Assembly: GCF_001953985.1 (NCBI RefSeq)
Contig: NZ_MBEI01000031.1
Coordinates: 62,001-126,000 of the forward strand
Direction: 5' to 3'
From: Mycobacterium colombiense
GTDB lineage: Bacteria; Actinomycetota; Actinomycetes; Mycobacteriales; Mycobacteriaceae
DNA: 64,000 nucleotides
The notes beneath the pieces were generated by a model. The model worked only from the letters and a program-made list of their open reading frames with translations, made no database searches and was not told the DNA's origin. This document shows, piece after piece, positions 13,999 through 21,478 of the stretch (positions are counted from its first letter, which is position 1; each line of letters starts with the position of its first letter). The translations under genes and the position numbers were made by a program.

Positions 13999-14013
13999 GC
14001 CGGTTGCTCCTTT

Positions 14014-14814
14014 CTAAGGACTGTTCGATGCGCCCGTGGCGCCCAGGCTGGCGGCCGCGACTTCGCGGAGGCCGTCGGTGACGGCGCCGTCGGTGCTCAG
14101 CGGCGCGAGTATGCAGGCGTCGGCCGCATCCAGTTCGGTTGCGCCCGCGGCGATCAGCTGTGCCGCCGTGACCAGCACCCGGGTCGACGGCGGCTCGAAG
14201 TGAAAGGCTTGGTCGGCGGTGCGGATCGCGACCGCGCACCCGACCAGCCGCCGGGCCGTGGCCAACGGGATTCCCGATTCGGCGACGATCACCTCCGCCT
14301 CGCGGTCCGGTGGCAGGTAGTGCATCGCCAGCGTGGCGAACCGTTGGCGGAACGACGGTTTGAGCTCCTTGAGGGAGCTGCGATAGGCCGGATTGTACGA
14401 GCACACCAGCATGAACTCCTCGGGTGCTTGCACAACCTCGCCGGCGCGGTCGAGATACAGCGACCGCCGGTGATCGGTGAGCGAATGCAGGATCGCCAGG
14501 GAGTCGTGGCGGGCCTCGACGACTTCGTCGAGATAGCAGATCGCGCCGGTTTTGACGGCCCGGGTCAGCGGGCCGTCGGTCCAGACCACGTCGCCGCCGG
14601 TGACCATGAAGCGGCCGACGAGGTCGGAGCTGGTGAGGTCGTCGTGGCAACTGATGGTGACCACGGGTCGCTGCAGCAGGGAGCCCATGTGTTCGACGAA
14701 GCGGGTCTTGCCGCATCCGGTCGGGCCGGTGAGCATCACCGGGATGCGCCGGTGGAAGGCCTGCTCGAACAGCTGAACTTCGTTGCCGTTGGCGAAGTAT
14801 GTGTCGGTGGTCAT
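14014..14814 (-). CDS. MoxR-type AAA+ ATPase of the NorQ/CbbQ/NirQ group
   Basis: A 266-residue ATPase with Walker A GPTGCGKT (residues 30-37), Walker B ICYLDEV (D96, E97) and a helix-2-insert region typical of MoxR proteins. NorQ and CbbQ work with a VWA partner (NorD, CbbO) to insert cofactors into, or remodel, metalloenzymes such as nitric oxide reductase and RuBisCO. The next gene upstream encodes such a VWA protein 22 bases away. Neither norCB nor RuBisCO genes are in the window; the only nearby candidate clients are the paired membrane proteins. The start is ATG 14814 (MTTDTYFANGNEV). Confidence 0.9.
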   Translation of the reverse strand: MTTDTYFANGNEVQLFEQAFHRRIPVMLTGPTGCGKTRFVEHMGSLLQRPVVTISCHDDLTSSDLVGRFMVTGGDVVWTDGPLTRAVKTGAICYLDEVVEARHDSLAILHSLTDHRRSLYLDRAGEVVQAPEEFMLVCSYNPAYRSSLKELKPSFRQRFATLAMHYLPPDREAEVIVAESGIPLATARRLVGCAVAIRTADQAFHFEPPSTRVLVTAAQLIAAGATELDAADACILAPLSTDGAVTDGLREVAAASLGATGASNSP

Positions 14815-14836
14815 CTCTTCCTCAGCAGGCCGGCCC

Positions 14837-16366
14837 TCACGCGGCGACCAGTTCACGATGGACATGGGCCAATACCCGGGGCAGTTCCTCGATGCGCCGG
14901 ATCCGCTGCGACCGGCGAGGCCCGAACACCTCGGGCAGGGGATCGACGCGGGTGGGACCCACGCCCACGTAGTAGATCGACACCCCGGCCTCGTTGGCCT
15001 CCTGAACCGCGTGCGCGGCATCGGCCCAGGCATAGCGGCCCTCGTATCCCTCATCGGAGATCAGTCCGTCCCCGATCACGATCAGCAGCCGGCGCTCGGA
15101 AGCCTGCGCCAGCAGCCGGCTCGTCAAATGGCGAAGCGGCGCACCGAGTCTGGTGTATCCGCGGGTGCACAGGCCGAGCCCGCTCGGCGGTACGAACCGA
15201 CGGTCCTCGAAGTCCTTCAGGCAGCGGACTTCGACTCGATGGCGGGTGTTGCCGGTGAAGACGAAGACACCGTGCCGTTCGCGCGCCAGCGTCATGGCCC
15301 GCGAAAGCGCATCGGCACAAGACAATTCCAGCTGGAATACGCGCCCGCCGTGCACCCCTAGCGACGAACTGCCGTCGAGCAGCAGCGCCGTGGTGACGTC
15401 GCGGCTGCTGGGCAGCAGGTCGCGGAACACCTTCGGCTCCTTGGCCTCGCCGGTGGCGAGATCGATGTAGTGGTTGACGTATTGGTCGACATCGAGGTCG
15501 GAGCCGTCTTCGAGGCGGTTCGTCATCGCGCGGTGGGTGTGTTCTTCGAACCACTTGCGCACGTCGACGGCCACCGGCACCGGGCGGCGGGCGTGCCGCC
15601 CGTCGGCGTGCTCGACAACGGCGACGTGGTCTTGCATGAATCGCTGTGTCCACATGTTCCATTCGGGATAGGGGATCCCGGGCCGATGTTGCGGTGTGAT
15701 GTCGAGATCGTTGTCCTGCGGCCGGCTCGGCGGCGGCAAGTTGGGGTTGCGGACCCCGCCGTCGCCGCCGACCGGAACCGAATACGGTCGCGGCAGGCGC
15801 TTCTGTGTTGTGGTCCAAGGCATCCTGCCGAAGCTGCGACGCAGCTTGTCGGCCAATCCGTGCGGCGCGGTGTATGCCAGCGGCAACGAGCCCAGCAGCG
15901 GGTGGAGGGCCAATTCCTGGCGCGTGGCCGCCAATGCGATTGCCAGTTCGAGCATCCGCATGGCGGACATGTCGCCGTCTTCGATGTGGACTTCGGGCAG
16001 CCATCGTCGGGCCTCGGGCAGCAGGCCGGGCCACCGCGACGTGATCCAGCCGAGGGCGACGCCGGCCTCGACAAGCGTGAGCGCACGCAGCTCGCGGGCG
16101 GAAAGCTCGTTGAGGCGATACTCCGTGACGCGTTCCTTCGACGGCGAACACTGCAGCGCCACACCGCATGTCAGGGTCCTGCGTGTCCAATCGGGCGGCG
16201 CGGGGTAAGGAACATGAACGAACGTGAGCGCTGCGTTCACACCGAAACCCCGCCGCTCACCGGTGACCATGCGGACGCCTTCGCGACGCTGGTCGCTGAG
16301 CGCGACCGCCGTCACGGAGCAACCCCGTTCCAGCGCCATCGCGTGACCGTCGGACTGGTCAATCAT
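14837..16366 (-). CDS. NorD/CbbO-like VWA-domain protein
   Basis: The open frame encodes 509 residues. The C-terminal third is a von Willebrand A domain with a MIDAS motif DGSSS (LLLDGSSSLGVHGG) and a later RLLIVIGDGLISDEGY strand. The middle is the basic, His-rich stretch seen in NorD-type proteins. It should pair with the adjacent MoxR ATPase as a maturation or remodelling complex. The N-terminal 75 residues are unconvincing as protein, and the family-like part begins near TEYRLNELSAREL, so the true start may lie downstream of ATG 16366. No obvious in-frame start with a good ribosome site is visible there. Confidence 0.85.
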   Translation of the reverse strand: MIDQSDGHAMALERGCSVTAVALSDQRREGVRMVTGERRGFGVNAALTFVHVPYPAPPDWTRRTLTCGVALQCSPSKERVTEYRLNELSARELRALTLVEAGVALGWITSRWPGLLPEARRWLPEVHIEDGDMSAMRMLELAIALAATRQELALHPLLGSLPLAYTAPHGLADKLRRSFGRMPWTTTQKRLPRPYSVPVGGDGGVRNPNLPPPSRPQDNDLDITPQHRPGIPYPEWNMWTQRFMQDHVAVVEHADGRHARRPVPVAVDVRKWFEEHTHRAMTNRLEDGSDLDVDQYVNHYIDLATGEAKEPKVFRDLLPSSRDVTTALLLDGSSSLGVHGGRVFQLELSCADALSRAMTLARERHGVFVFTGNTRHRVEVRCLKDFEDRRFVPPSGLGLCTRGYTRLGAPLRHLTSRLLAQASERRLLIVIGDGLISDEGYEGRYAWADAAHAVQEANEAGVSIYYVGVGPTRVDPLPEVFGPRRSQRIRRIEELPRVLAHVHRELVAA

Positions 16367-16381
16367 CGGCGAATCCGCGGT

Positions 16382-16486
16382 TCAGAACGTGCCGATGTTG
16401 GAGAACAGCCAGTACCAGAACCAGATGATCAGTCCGGTGCCGCCCCACGCGGCGACGTAGCGAAGGATTTCCCATAGATAGCCCAT
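16382..16486 (-). CDS. 34-residue membrane microprotein
   Basis: A short ORF, MGYLWEILRYVAAWGGTGLI continuing into a Trp/Phe-rich end (IWFWYWLFSNIGTF); almost the whole chain is one hydrophobic helix. ATG 16486 is preceded by GGAAG at a normal distance. It lies between membrane protein B (44 bases) and the NorD-like gene (15 bases), mirroring the other microprotein's position beside membrane protein A. Each paralogous membrane protein therefore has its own nearby microprotein, which suggests a repeated subunit arrangement. Its function is unknown. Confidence 0.6.
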   Translation of the reverse strand: MGYLWEILRYVAAWGGTGLIIWFWYWLFSNIGTF

Positions 16487-16530
16487 GATGTGACTTCCTC
16501 GGTGGCGTAATGGATTTCAGGTTGCACATT

Positions 16531-17277
16531 TCAGTCGGAGAAGAGTTCGCGGTTGACGGTGTGCAGATAGGGGATGGCCAGGAACGGGGTGATGTAGAAG
16601 ATGTCGTAGAGCCACCAGCCGACGACGGGCAGCACGACTCCGGCGAAGCGCACATCGGCGAACATGGTCATGTTGAAGACGTAAGTGATCCAGATGACCA
16701 CGCCCATCCAGCAGGTGATGACCATCCACTGATGGCCCCAGCGCTTCATCTGCAGGAAGCCGATGGCCGCGGCGATGCGCATGGTGAAGACGGTCAGAAT
16801 AAGGCCGACTTCCAAGGCCTTTTCACCGGGGCCCGCCGCGCCGCCGACCCACAACTCGTTGTAGTGCCAGAAGTACCCGGCGTCGAACATGTTGCCCCAG
16901 CCGTTGAGCAGCACGCGGGCCAGGATGGTGTGGTTTGCCACCAGGTCTAAGGCCCATCCGACGGTGTTGATCGCGGCGTCGATGATGACGAGGTAGCCGA
17001 GCAGCGTGACCAGCATCGGCCGTACCGAGAGGCCGTCGCGTTGGGCCCGGCGCAGCAACCGCACTCCCCAGAGGAACAGCGGTAGGCCGAAGATGCCCAG
17101 GGCCGCAGTGCCGATCAGCAGACTGCCGGAGATGAGCCATTTGTCGGCCTGGCGCTGCGCGAACTGCGAGCGTTCCATGTGCTCGTCGATGGTCAGACTC
17201 GCCTGTGCGGTGTCGCTTGCGGTCGGGGCGAGGTTCTCGCTGCCGGCATTGCGCTGGTGCAGCTTCGGCAGATTCAC
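16531..17277 (-). CDS. Five-helix membrane protein B, paralogue of protein A
   Basis: A 248-residue protein. From residue 84 to the end it matches protein A almost residue for residue, including every candidate ligand with an offset of 17 (D100, D111, H116, D132, H138, E141, H182, D208, D225, H239). The N-terminal 45 residues differ and form a polar cytosolic-looking extension. It is the first gene of the minus-strand operon. An inverted repeat and a TATAGT -10-like hexamer lie just upstream (17313-17338). The paralogue pair may form a heterodimer, as duplicated subunits of membrane enzymes do; this is inference. Confidence 0.85.
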   Translation of the reverse strand: MNLPKLHQRNAGSENLAPTASDTAQASLTIDEHMERSQFAQRQADKWLISGSLLIGTAALGIFGLPLFLWGVRLLRRAQRDGLSVRPMLVTLLGYLVIIDAAINTVGWALDLVANHTILARVLLNGWGNMFDAGYFWHYNELWVGGAAGPGEKALEVGLILTVFTMRIAAAIGFLQMKRWGHQWMVITCWMGVVIWITYVFNMTMFADVRFAGVVLPVVGWWLYDIFYITPFLAIPYLHTVNRELFSD

Positions 17278-17322
17278 AAATCCTCCCCGTCTGCTGATTG
17301 GATCGCTCGTGCACTATAACAG

Positions 17323-17338
17323 GCTGACTGAAGTCAGC
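17323..17338. promoter_or_regulatory. Operator copy 1, GCTGAC-TGAA-GTCAGC
   Basis: A perfect 6+6 inverted repeat with a 4-base spacer, 46 bases before the start of membrane protein B. It lies directly upstream of the TATAGT -10 candidate for that operon, where a bound repressor would block polymerase. The same CTGAC-N4-GTCAG core recurs at 17478, 19347 and (one mismatch) 19470. Confidence 0.65.
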
Positions 17339-17477
17339 AGAAGATGCCATGCGGACTTTCCGCGAAGTTGGTACGGGCCGCCACGACACTGGCGGCGTCT
17401 CGCTGTTATACCGAGGCATAACCGGCCTGTCCACCTTCGGCGTGGCGCCCTCCGTTGGCTGCGCAGGGTGGAAGTTA

Positions 17478-17491
17478 CTGACGAAAGTCAG
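17478..17491. promoter_or_regulatory. Operator copy 2, CTGAC-GAAA-GTCAG
   Basis: A perfect 5+5 inverted repeat with a 4-base spacer, ten bases upstream of the TTGACA -35 hexamer of the promoter serving the DapB-like gene at 17616. Confidence 0.65.
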
Positions 17492-17615
17492 CTCTCAGTC
17501 GTTGACACATCATTCAACGGACGCCTACGCTCAGCGGGCGCTCAGCCGTTGCGGCATCGTGTGCCGGCGGCGAAAGACGGTTCGTCCGCGCTAGCGCTGG
17601 TGCAAAGGAGTAGCG

Positions 17616-18719
17616 ATGACACCCAAGCCGCCGGCCGAGAAAAAGTATCGCGTAATTCAATGGGGCGTAGGGAATGTCGGCACGGTAGCGCTCCGTCATT
17701 TCGTGCACAATCCTGCCTATGAACTGGTCGGAGTCCTGTGCAATCGTCCGGAGAAGGTAGGCAAGGACGCCGGCGAGCTCTGCGGCAAAGCGCCGACCGG
17801 GGTGCGCGCGACCACCGACAAGGCTGCCATCGAGGCACTCGACGCCGATTGCGTGTTCTATGCGCCGCTATGGTCTGACCCCGATGAGGTGTGCCGCTTA
17901 CTGCGCGGGGGGAAGAATGTCGTCGCCTCCGGTGGCGCCTGGTGGTATCGAACCGAACACAGCAAGGCGGACGTCGACAAGATCGATGCCGCTTGCCATG
18001 AGGGCGGGACGTCGTTTCATGCAGGTGGTGTCAACCCGGGCTTTGCCGGAGACCTACTCGTTCTGACGCTGGCACGAATCGTCAGCCAGATTGACACCAT
18101 TCACATCTACGAGGTGGTGAACTTTGGTCGGGACACGCTGAAGTACCTGCATGAGATGGGAATGGGGAGCGATCCTGCCGGGTTTGAGGACGGCCCGAAC
18201 CTGTTGGGACAGGCATGGCCCCTGTTCGCTCAGTCGATGGCAATGGTTGTGGAGGGAATGGGTAAGACAGTCGAGAAATATACGACTGAGGTGGAGCTAG
18301 GGTGCGCCACGCGCGACATCCCCTTCGAGGGCGGAGAGACCAGCGACATGCCGGGCTTCAAGGGCGTGATCAAGAAGGGCACGGTTGCTCGCCAGCATCA
18401 CAAGTGGACCGCTTGGGTGGAGGGCAAGCCCCTTTTGATCTTTCATGAGATATACACGATGGACACGTTCGATGCCATTGAACCGCAGGAGGATTGGCCT
18501 CAGCATTACCACTACCGCATAGTGATTGAGGGCGATTCATCCACGGAGCTGATCCTGCAGGGGGCGCAGGACCCGAATGGTGGCTACGCGCTGCCCGGCT
18601 ACACCTGGACTGCGATGGGCCCCGCGAACGCCATTCCCGCAGTGTGCGACGCTCCGCCGGGGTTCATGTCCCACAACGAACTCGGGCTTATGCCGCTGCG
18701 TGGTGTCGTACGGCCTTAA
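17616..18719 (+). CDS. DapB-like NAD(P)-dependent reductase (paralogue 2 of 3)
   Basis: A 367-residue protein with an N-terminal nucleotide-binding motif (YRVIQWGVGNVGTVAL), the family motif GGVNPGFAG and the C-terminal pattern AIPAVCDAPPGFMSHNELG. Length and layout match the copies at 11653 and 20383. AAAGGAG lies seven bases before ATG 17616. The coding sequence looks somewhat less GC-extreme than its neighbours. It has its own promoter and operator and is the first gene of the rightward arm. It ends 8 bases from the convergent TetR gene. It is probably a dehydrogenase or reductase in the same pathway; the substrate is unknown. Confidence 0.8.
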   Translation: MTPKPPAEKKYRVIQWGVGNVGTVALRHFVHNPAYELVGVLCNRPEKVGKDAGELCGKAPTGVRATTDKAAIEALDADCVFYAPLWSDPDEVCRLLRGGKNVVASGGAWWYRTEHSKADVDKIDAACHEGGTSFHAGGVNPGFAGDLLVLTLARIVSQIDTIHIYEVVNFGRDTLKYLHEMGMGSDPAGFEDGPNLLGQAWPLFAQSMAMVVEGMGKTVEKYTTEVELGCATRDIPFEGGETSDMPGFKGVIKKGTVARQHHKWTAWVEGKPLLIFHEIYTMDTFDAIEPQEDWPQHYHYRIVIEGDSSTELILQGAQDPNGGYALPGYTWTAMGPANAIPAVCDAPPGFMSHNELGLMPLRGVVRP

Positions 18720-18727
18720 CGTCCGCG

Positions 18728-19327
18728 TCATGGTTTTAAGCTTCGCAAAGTCCTCGCGACATAGTCTTCCAGCAGCGTGCGGCCAGTCGGCCAGTGGTTG
18801 GTGGTGATCAACAGCGCGTAGAGACCCAGCAAGAAGAACACCGCACTGTTCATTGGATTGACATCCGCATCGGTCTCGCCGCGTTCTTGGGCCTGCGCGA
18901 TCTCTTGGGCGACCAAGACGATCAGCGGGTGATCCCGGCCGTCTTCGGTCTGCGGACGGGTTTGGGAGAAGTGCAGCGCGAGAAAGTCATTGAAGAGTCG
19001 ATCGCCCAGGCGGCGTTCCAATCCGACGACCAATCGGACTGCCTCATTCAATGCCGAGGCGAGGTCGTGTTTGGACTTCAGGAATTGCGCGAACTGCTTG
19101 GCGATTCGGTCCTCTTCGCGGTGCTCCAGCTCCAGCAGCACATGCTCTTTGGTGGGGAAGTGGAAGAAGAAGGTCCCGTGGGCGACGCCCGCTGCGGCCA
19201 CAATGGCCCCCACGTCGGCCTCGGCCATCCCGGCGCGGGCGAACTCACCGATCGCGGCGCCCATCAATCGCTCCCGCGTCCGCAGGCGCTTAGCTTCTCG
19301 TGCCGACAACCGGTCCGTCACAGCCAT
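18728..19327 (-). CDS. TetR-family regulator of the 7.8-22.3 kb regulon
   Basis: A 199-residue regulator with an N-terminal TetR helix-turn-helix (VGAIVAAAGVAHGTFFFHFPTKE) and an all-helical ligand domain. ATG 19327 is preceded by AGGAAA; an in-frame GTG at 19339 is an alternative. An inverted repeat of the CTGAC-N4-GTCAG type lies 20 bases upstream of the start, which fits autoregulation, and the same repeat stands in front of both arms of the cluster. It is most simply the local repressor, released by a pathway metabolite. The operator assignment is inferred from position and recurrence. Confidence 0.9.
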   Translation of the reverse strand: MAVTDRLSAREAKRLRTRERLMGAAIGEFARAGMAEADVGAIVAAAGVAHGTFFFHFPTKEHVLLELEHREEDRIAKQFAQFLKSKHDLASALNEAVRLVVGLERRLGDRLFNDFLALHFSQTRPQTEDGRDHPLIVLVAQEIAQAQERGETDADVNPMNSAVFFLLGLYALLITTNHWPTGRTLLEDYVARTLRSLKP

Positions 19328-19346
19328 TGCTTTCCTCACGGTTGAC

Positions 19347-19360
19347 CTGACTCATGTCAG
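19347..19360. promoter_or_regulatory. Operator copy 3, CTGAC-TCAT-GTCAG
   Basis: A perfect 5+5 inverted repeat with a 4-base spacer, 20 bases upstream of the TetR start codon. It is positioned for autoregulation. Confidence 0.6.
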
Positions 19361-19469
19361 AGTTTCGAGGCTAACCCGACCAGTATGCCGTGTCCCAGCC
19401 AAAAAGGCTCGCACAACGTGTCATTGTTGAGCGCTCCGCACTCTGACGGATATCGGCCTCATGAATTCG

Positions 19470-19498
19470 TTGACTTTAGTCAGCAAGCTTCATAGATT
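19470..19498 (+). promoter_or_regulatory. Promoter with overlapping operator copy 4
   Basis: TTGACT (19470-19475) and TAGATT (19493-19498) with a 17-base spacer form a near-consensus promoter. The operator variant TTGAC-TTTA-GTCAG (19470-19483) overlaps the -35 element. The promoter serves the SDR gene starting at 19530. Confidence 0.65.
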
Positions 19499-19529
19499 GA
19501 ACGCGCACCCACACATCGGAGGAGCCAGC

Positions 19530-20318
19530 ATGGCATTGGAGCAGTTCAGGCTGGACGGACAGGTCGCGATCGTCACGGGAGCGGGGAAGGGTGTGGGAGC
19601 GGGCATTGCCCGGGTGCTGGCGGAGGCGGGCGCCACGGTGGTCGGGACCGCGCGGACCGAGGCGGATATCGTTGGCACGATTGAGGGTATCGAGGCCGCG
19701 GGCGGCAAGGGGCTGGCGCTCGTCGCGGACGCGATGAGTCGTCCGGATTCAGAGCGGGTCGTGAACACGGCGATGGATCGCCTCGGCCGCATCGACATTT
19801 TGGTCAACAATGTCGGCGGGTCGACCTACGCGCGGTTCCTTGACATCACCGACGAGGATTTCCGGCACACGTTCGACTGGTGTGTGACGTCGGCCTTCAT
19901 CATGAGTCAGCTCGTGGCGCCACACATGCTCAGCGCCGGACATGGTTCCATCATCAATATCTCGTCGGGCTCGGCGCGATTCGGCATCCGGGCGCTGACC
20001 GCGTATTGCGTTGCCAAGGGCGGCCTGGAAGCGCTTACCCGCGCCATGGCACAGGAACTCGCCCCCAAGATTCGCGTCAACGCCATCGCCCTGGGGTCCT
20101 TCGCCACCGACGGTCTGAAGGGCAGCCTGGATCTGATGCCCGGGTCGCTGGAGAAGATGCAGGAGGCTACACCGCTGCATCGGCTAGGCGACGTCGAGGA
20201 TCTCGGACGGCTCGCGGTGTACCTGTCCACGCGCGATTGTTACGCGACCAACGCGACGTTCCACGTCGATGGCGGCATCGATTCGAACAATTCGCCGCTG
20301 CCGATACCCGATTACTGA
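19530..20318 (+). CDS. Short-chain dehydrogenase/reductase
   Basis: A 262-residue classical SDR with TGAGKGVGAGIA as the cofactor loop, LVNNVGG, catalytic Ser in ISSGSARFG, YCVAK as the Tyr-Lys pair, and a C-terminal HVDGGID. ATG 19530 has GGAGGAG at ideal spacing, better than an in-frame ATG at 19461 that would lie inside the promoter. It starts a rightward run with the DapB-like gene (64-base gap) and another SDR. It probably interconverts an alcohol and a ketone of the pathway substrate. Confidence 0.9.
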   Translation: MALEQFRLDGQVAIVTGAGKGVGAGIARVLAEAGATVVGTARTEADIVGTIEGIEAAGGKGLALVADAMSRPDSERVVNTAMDRLGRIDILVNNVGGSTYARFLDITDEDFRHTFDWCVTSAFIMSQLVAPHMLSAGHGSIINISSGSARFGIRALTAYCVAKGGLEALTRAMAQELAPKIRVNAIALGSFATDGLKGSLDLMPGSLEKMQEATPLHRLGDVEDLGRLAVYLSTRDCYATNATFHVDGGIDSNNSPLPIPDY

Positions 20319-20382
20319 CCTGCGCTGTGATTGAGCGCGTCATGATGGGTCATCACCCACCGCCGGAAGGACGAGAATAACC

Positions 20383-21465
20383 ATGCGCAGAGTCATTCAA
20401 TTCTCCACCGGTAATGTGGGCCGGCATTCGTTGCGAGCAATCATCGGCAGACCCGATCTCGAGCTTGTCGGCGTGCATGCCGCCAGCAGCGAGAAGATCG
20501 GTCAGGATGCGGCGCAGTTGTGCGGACTGGACGAACCGACCGGCATCATCGCCACCGACGACATCGACGGCCTGGTGGCCCTCGGCGCCGACTGCGTGGT
20601 CTACACGTCTCAGGGTGAGACTCGGCCGATGGAAGCCATCGAACAGATGGCCAAGTTCCTCACGGCGGGCACCAACGTGGTCGGTACATCGATGGTCTGG
20701 CTGGTCACGCCTCGCCACGCCGACGACTGGTTGCGAGAGCCCCTGGAGCGTGCCTGCGCGGCCGGCAACGCCTCCCTTTACGTCAACGGCATCGACCCCG
20801 GTTTCTCCGGCGATACCCTGGTGCACTCGGCAGTGAGCCTGACCACCCGGGTCTCCTCGATCACCGTCCAGGAGATCTTCGACTACGGTAATTACGATGA
20901 TGCCGAGTTCACTGGTGCTGCAATGGGTTTCGGATCGACACCGGACGACGACCCGCCGATGATGTTCCTGCCCGGGGTGATCGTGGCAATGTGGGGTGGT
21001 CAGGTCCGAAGCCTGGCGGACCACCTCGACATAAAGCTCGACGACGTGCGCCAGCGCTGCGAACCCTGGTATACCCCTGAGCGAATCGACTGCACCATGA
21101 TGACCGTGGAGCCCGGACAGATGGCGGCGGTGCGGTTCGCCACCGAGGGCGTGCGCGGCGGCGAACCGGTCATCACCCTCGAGCACGTCACCAGGCTCAC
21201 CCAGGGCGCGGCGCCCGATTGGGAATTCCCGCCCGACGGCCACACCGGGGTTCATCGCGTCGTTGTGGAGGGCGAACCGCGGGTCGAAATCAACACCCAC
21301 GTTTCGCACGCTCTTTTCGATTCCACTGATGCCGGCTGCATTTCGACGGCCGGCCGAGCCGTCAATGCGATCGATTGGGTATGCCGCGCGCCCCAGGGGC
21401 TGATCGGCGTGGAGGATATCCCACTCTCCGCAACGATGCGAGGCCTGATGTGGAACGAGCACTAA
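20383..21465 (+). CDS. DapB-like NAD(P)-dependent reductase (paralogue 3 of 3)
   Basis: A 360-residue protein with RVIQFSTGNVGRHSLRAI at the N-terminus, NGIDPGFSGDTL in the middle and a C-terminal pattern (AIDWVCRAPQGLIGVEDIPL) that corresponds to but differs from the APPG pattern of the other two copies. That divergence suggests a different substrate or step. AAGGACG lies upstream of ATG 20383. It is 64 bases after the SDR and 13 bases before the mycofactocin-type SDR, so the three are probably cotranscribed. Confidence 0.8.
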   Translation: MRRVIQFSTGNVGRHSLRAIIGRPDLELVGVHAASSEKIGQDAAQLCGLDEPTGIIATDDIDGLVALGADCVVYTSQGETRPMEAIEQMAKFLTAGTNVVGTSMVWLVTPRHADDWLREPLERACAAGNASLYVNGIDPGFSGDTLVHSAVSLTTRVSSITVQEIFDYGNYDDAEFTGAAMGFGSTPDDDPPMMFLPGVIVAMWGGQVRSLADHLDIKLDDVRQRCEPWYTPERIDCTMMTVEPGQMAAVRFATEGVRGGEPVITLEHVTRLTQGAAPDWEFPPDGHTGVHRVVVEGEPRVEINTHVSHALFDSTDAGCISTAGRAVNAIDWVCRAPQGLIGVEDIPLSATMRGLMWNEH

Positions 21466-21478
21466 CCGGATTTGTTGC

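Larger units (their letters stand above)
17278..17615. promoter_or_regulatory. Divergent intergenic promoter region of the regulon
   Basis: A 338-base gap with no convincing gene. It separates the minus-strand operon (start 17277) from the plus-strand DapB-like gene (start 17616) and contains two inverted repeats of the form CTGAC-N4-GTCAG, described separately. For the rightward gene, TTGACA (17502-17507) and TACGCT (17526-17531) with an 18-base spacer make a good SigA-type promoter. For the leftward operon, the reverse-strand hexamer TATAGT (17313-17318) is a -10 candidate. Confidence 0.6.

Noticed and set aside
12725..17277. Identity of the membrane proteins with particulate methane/ammonia monooxygenase subunits
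   Set aside because: The Asp/His spacing and surrounding sequence do not resemble AmoC/PmoC as I know them, and no AmoA/AmoB-like genes are present.
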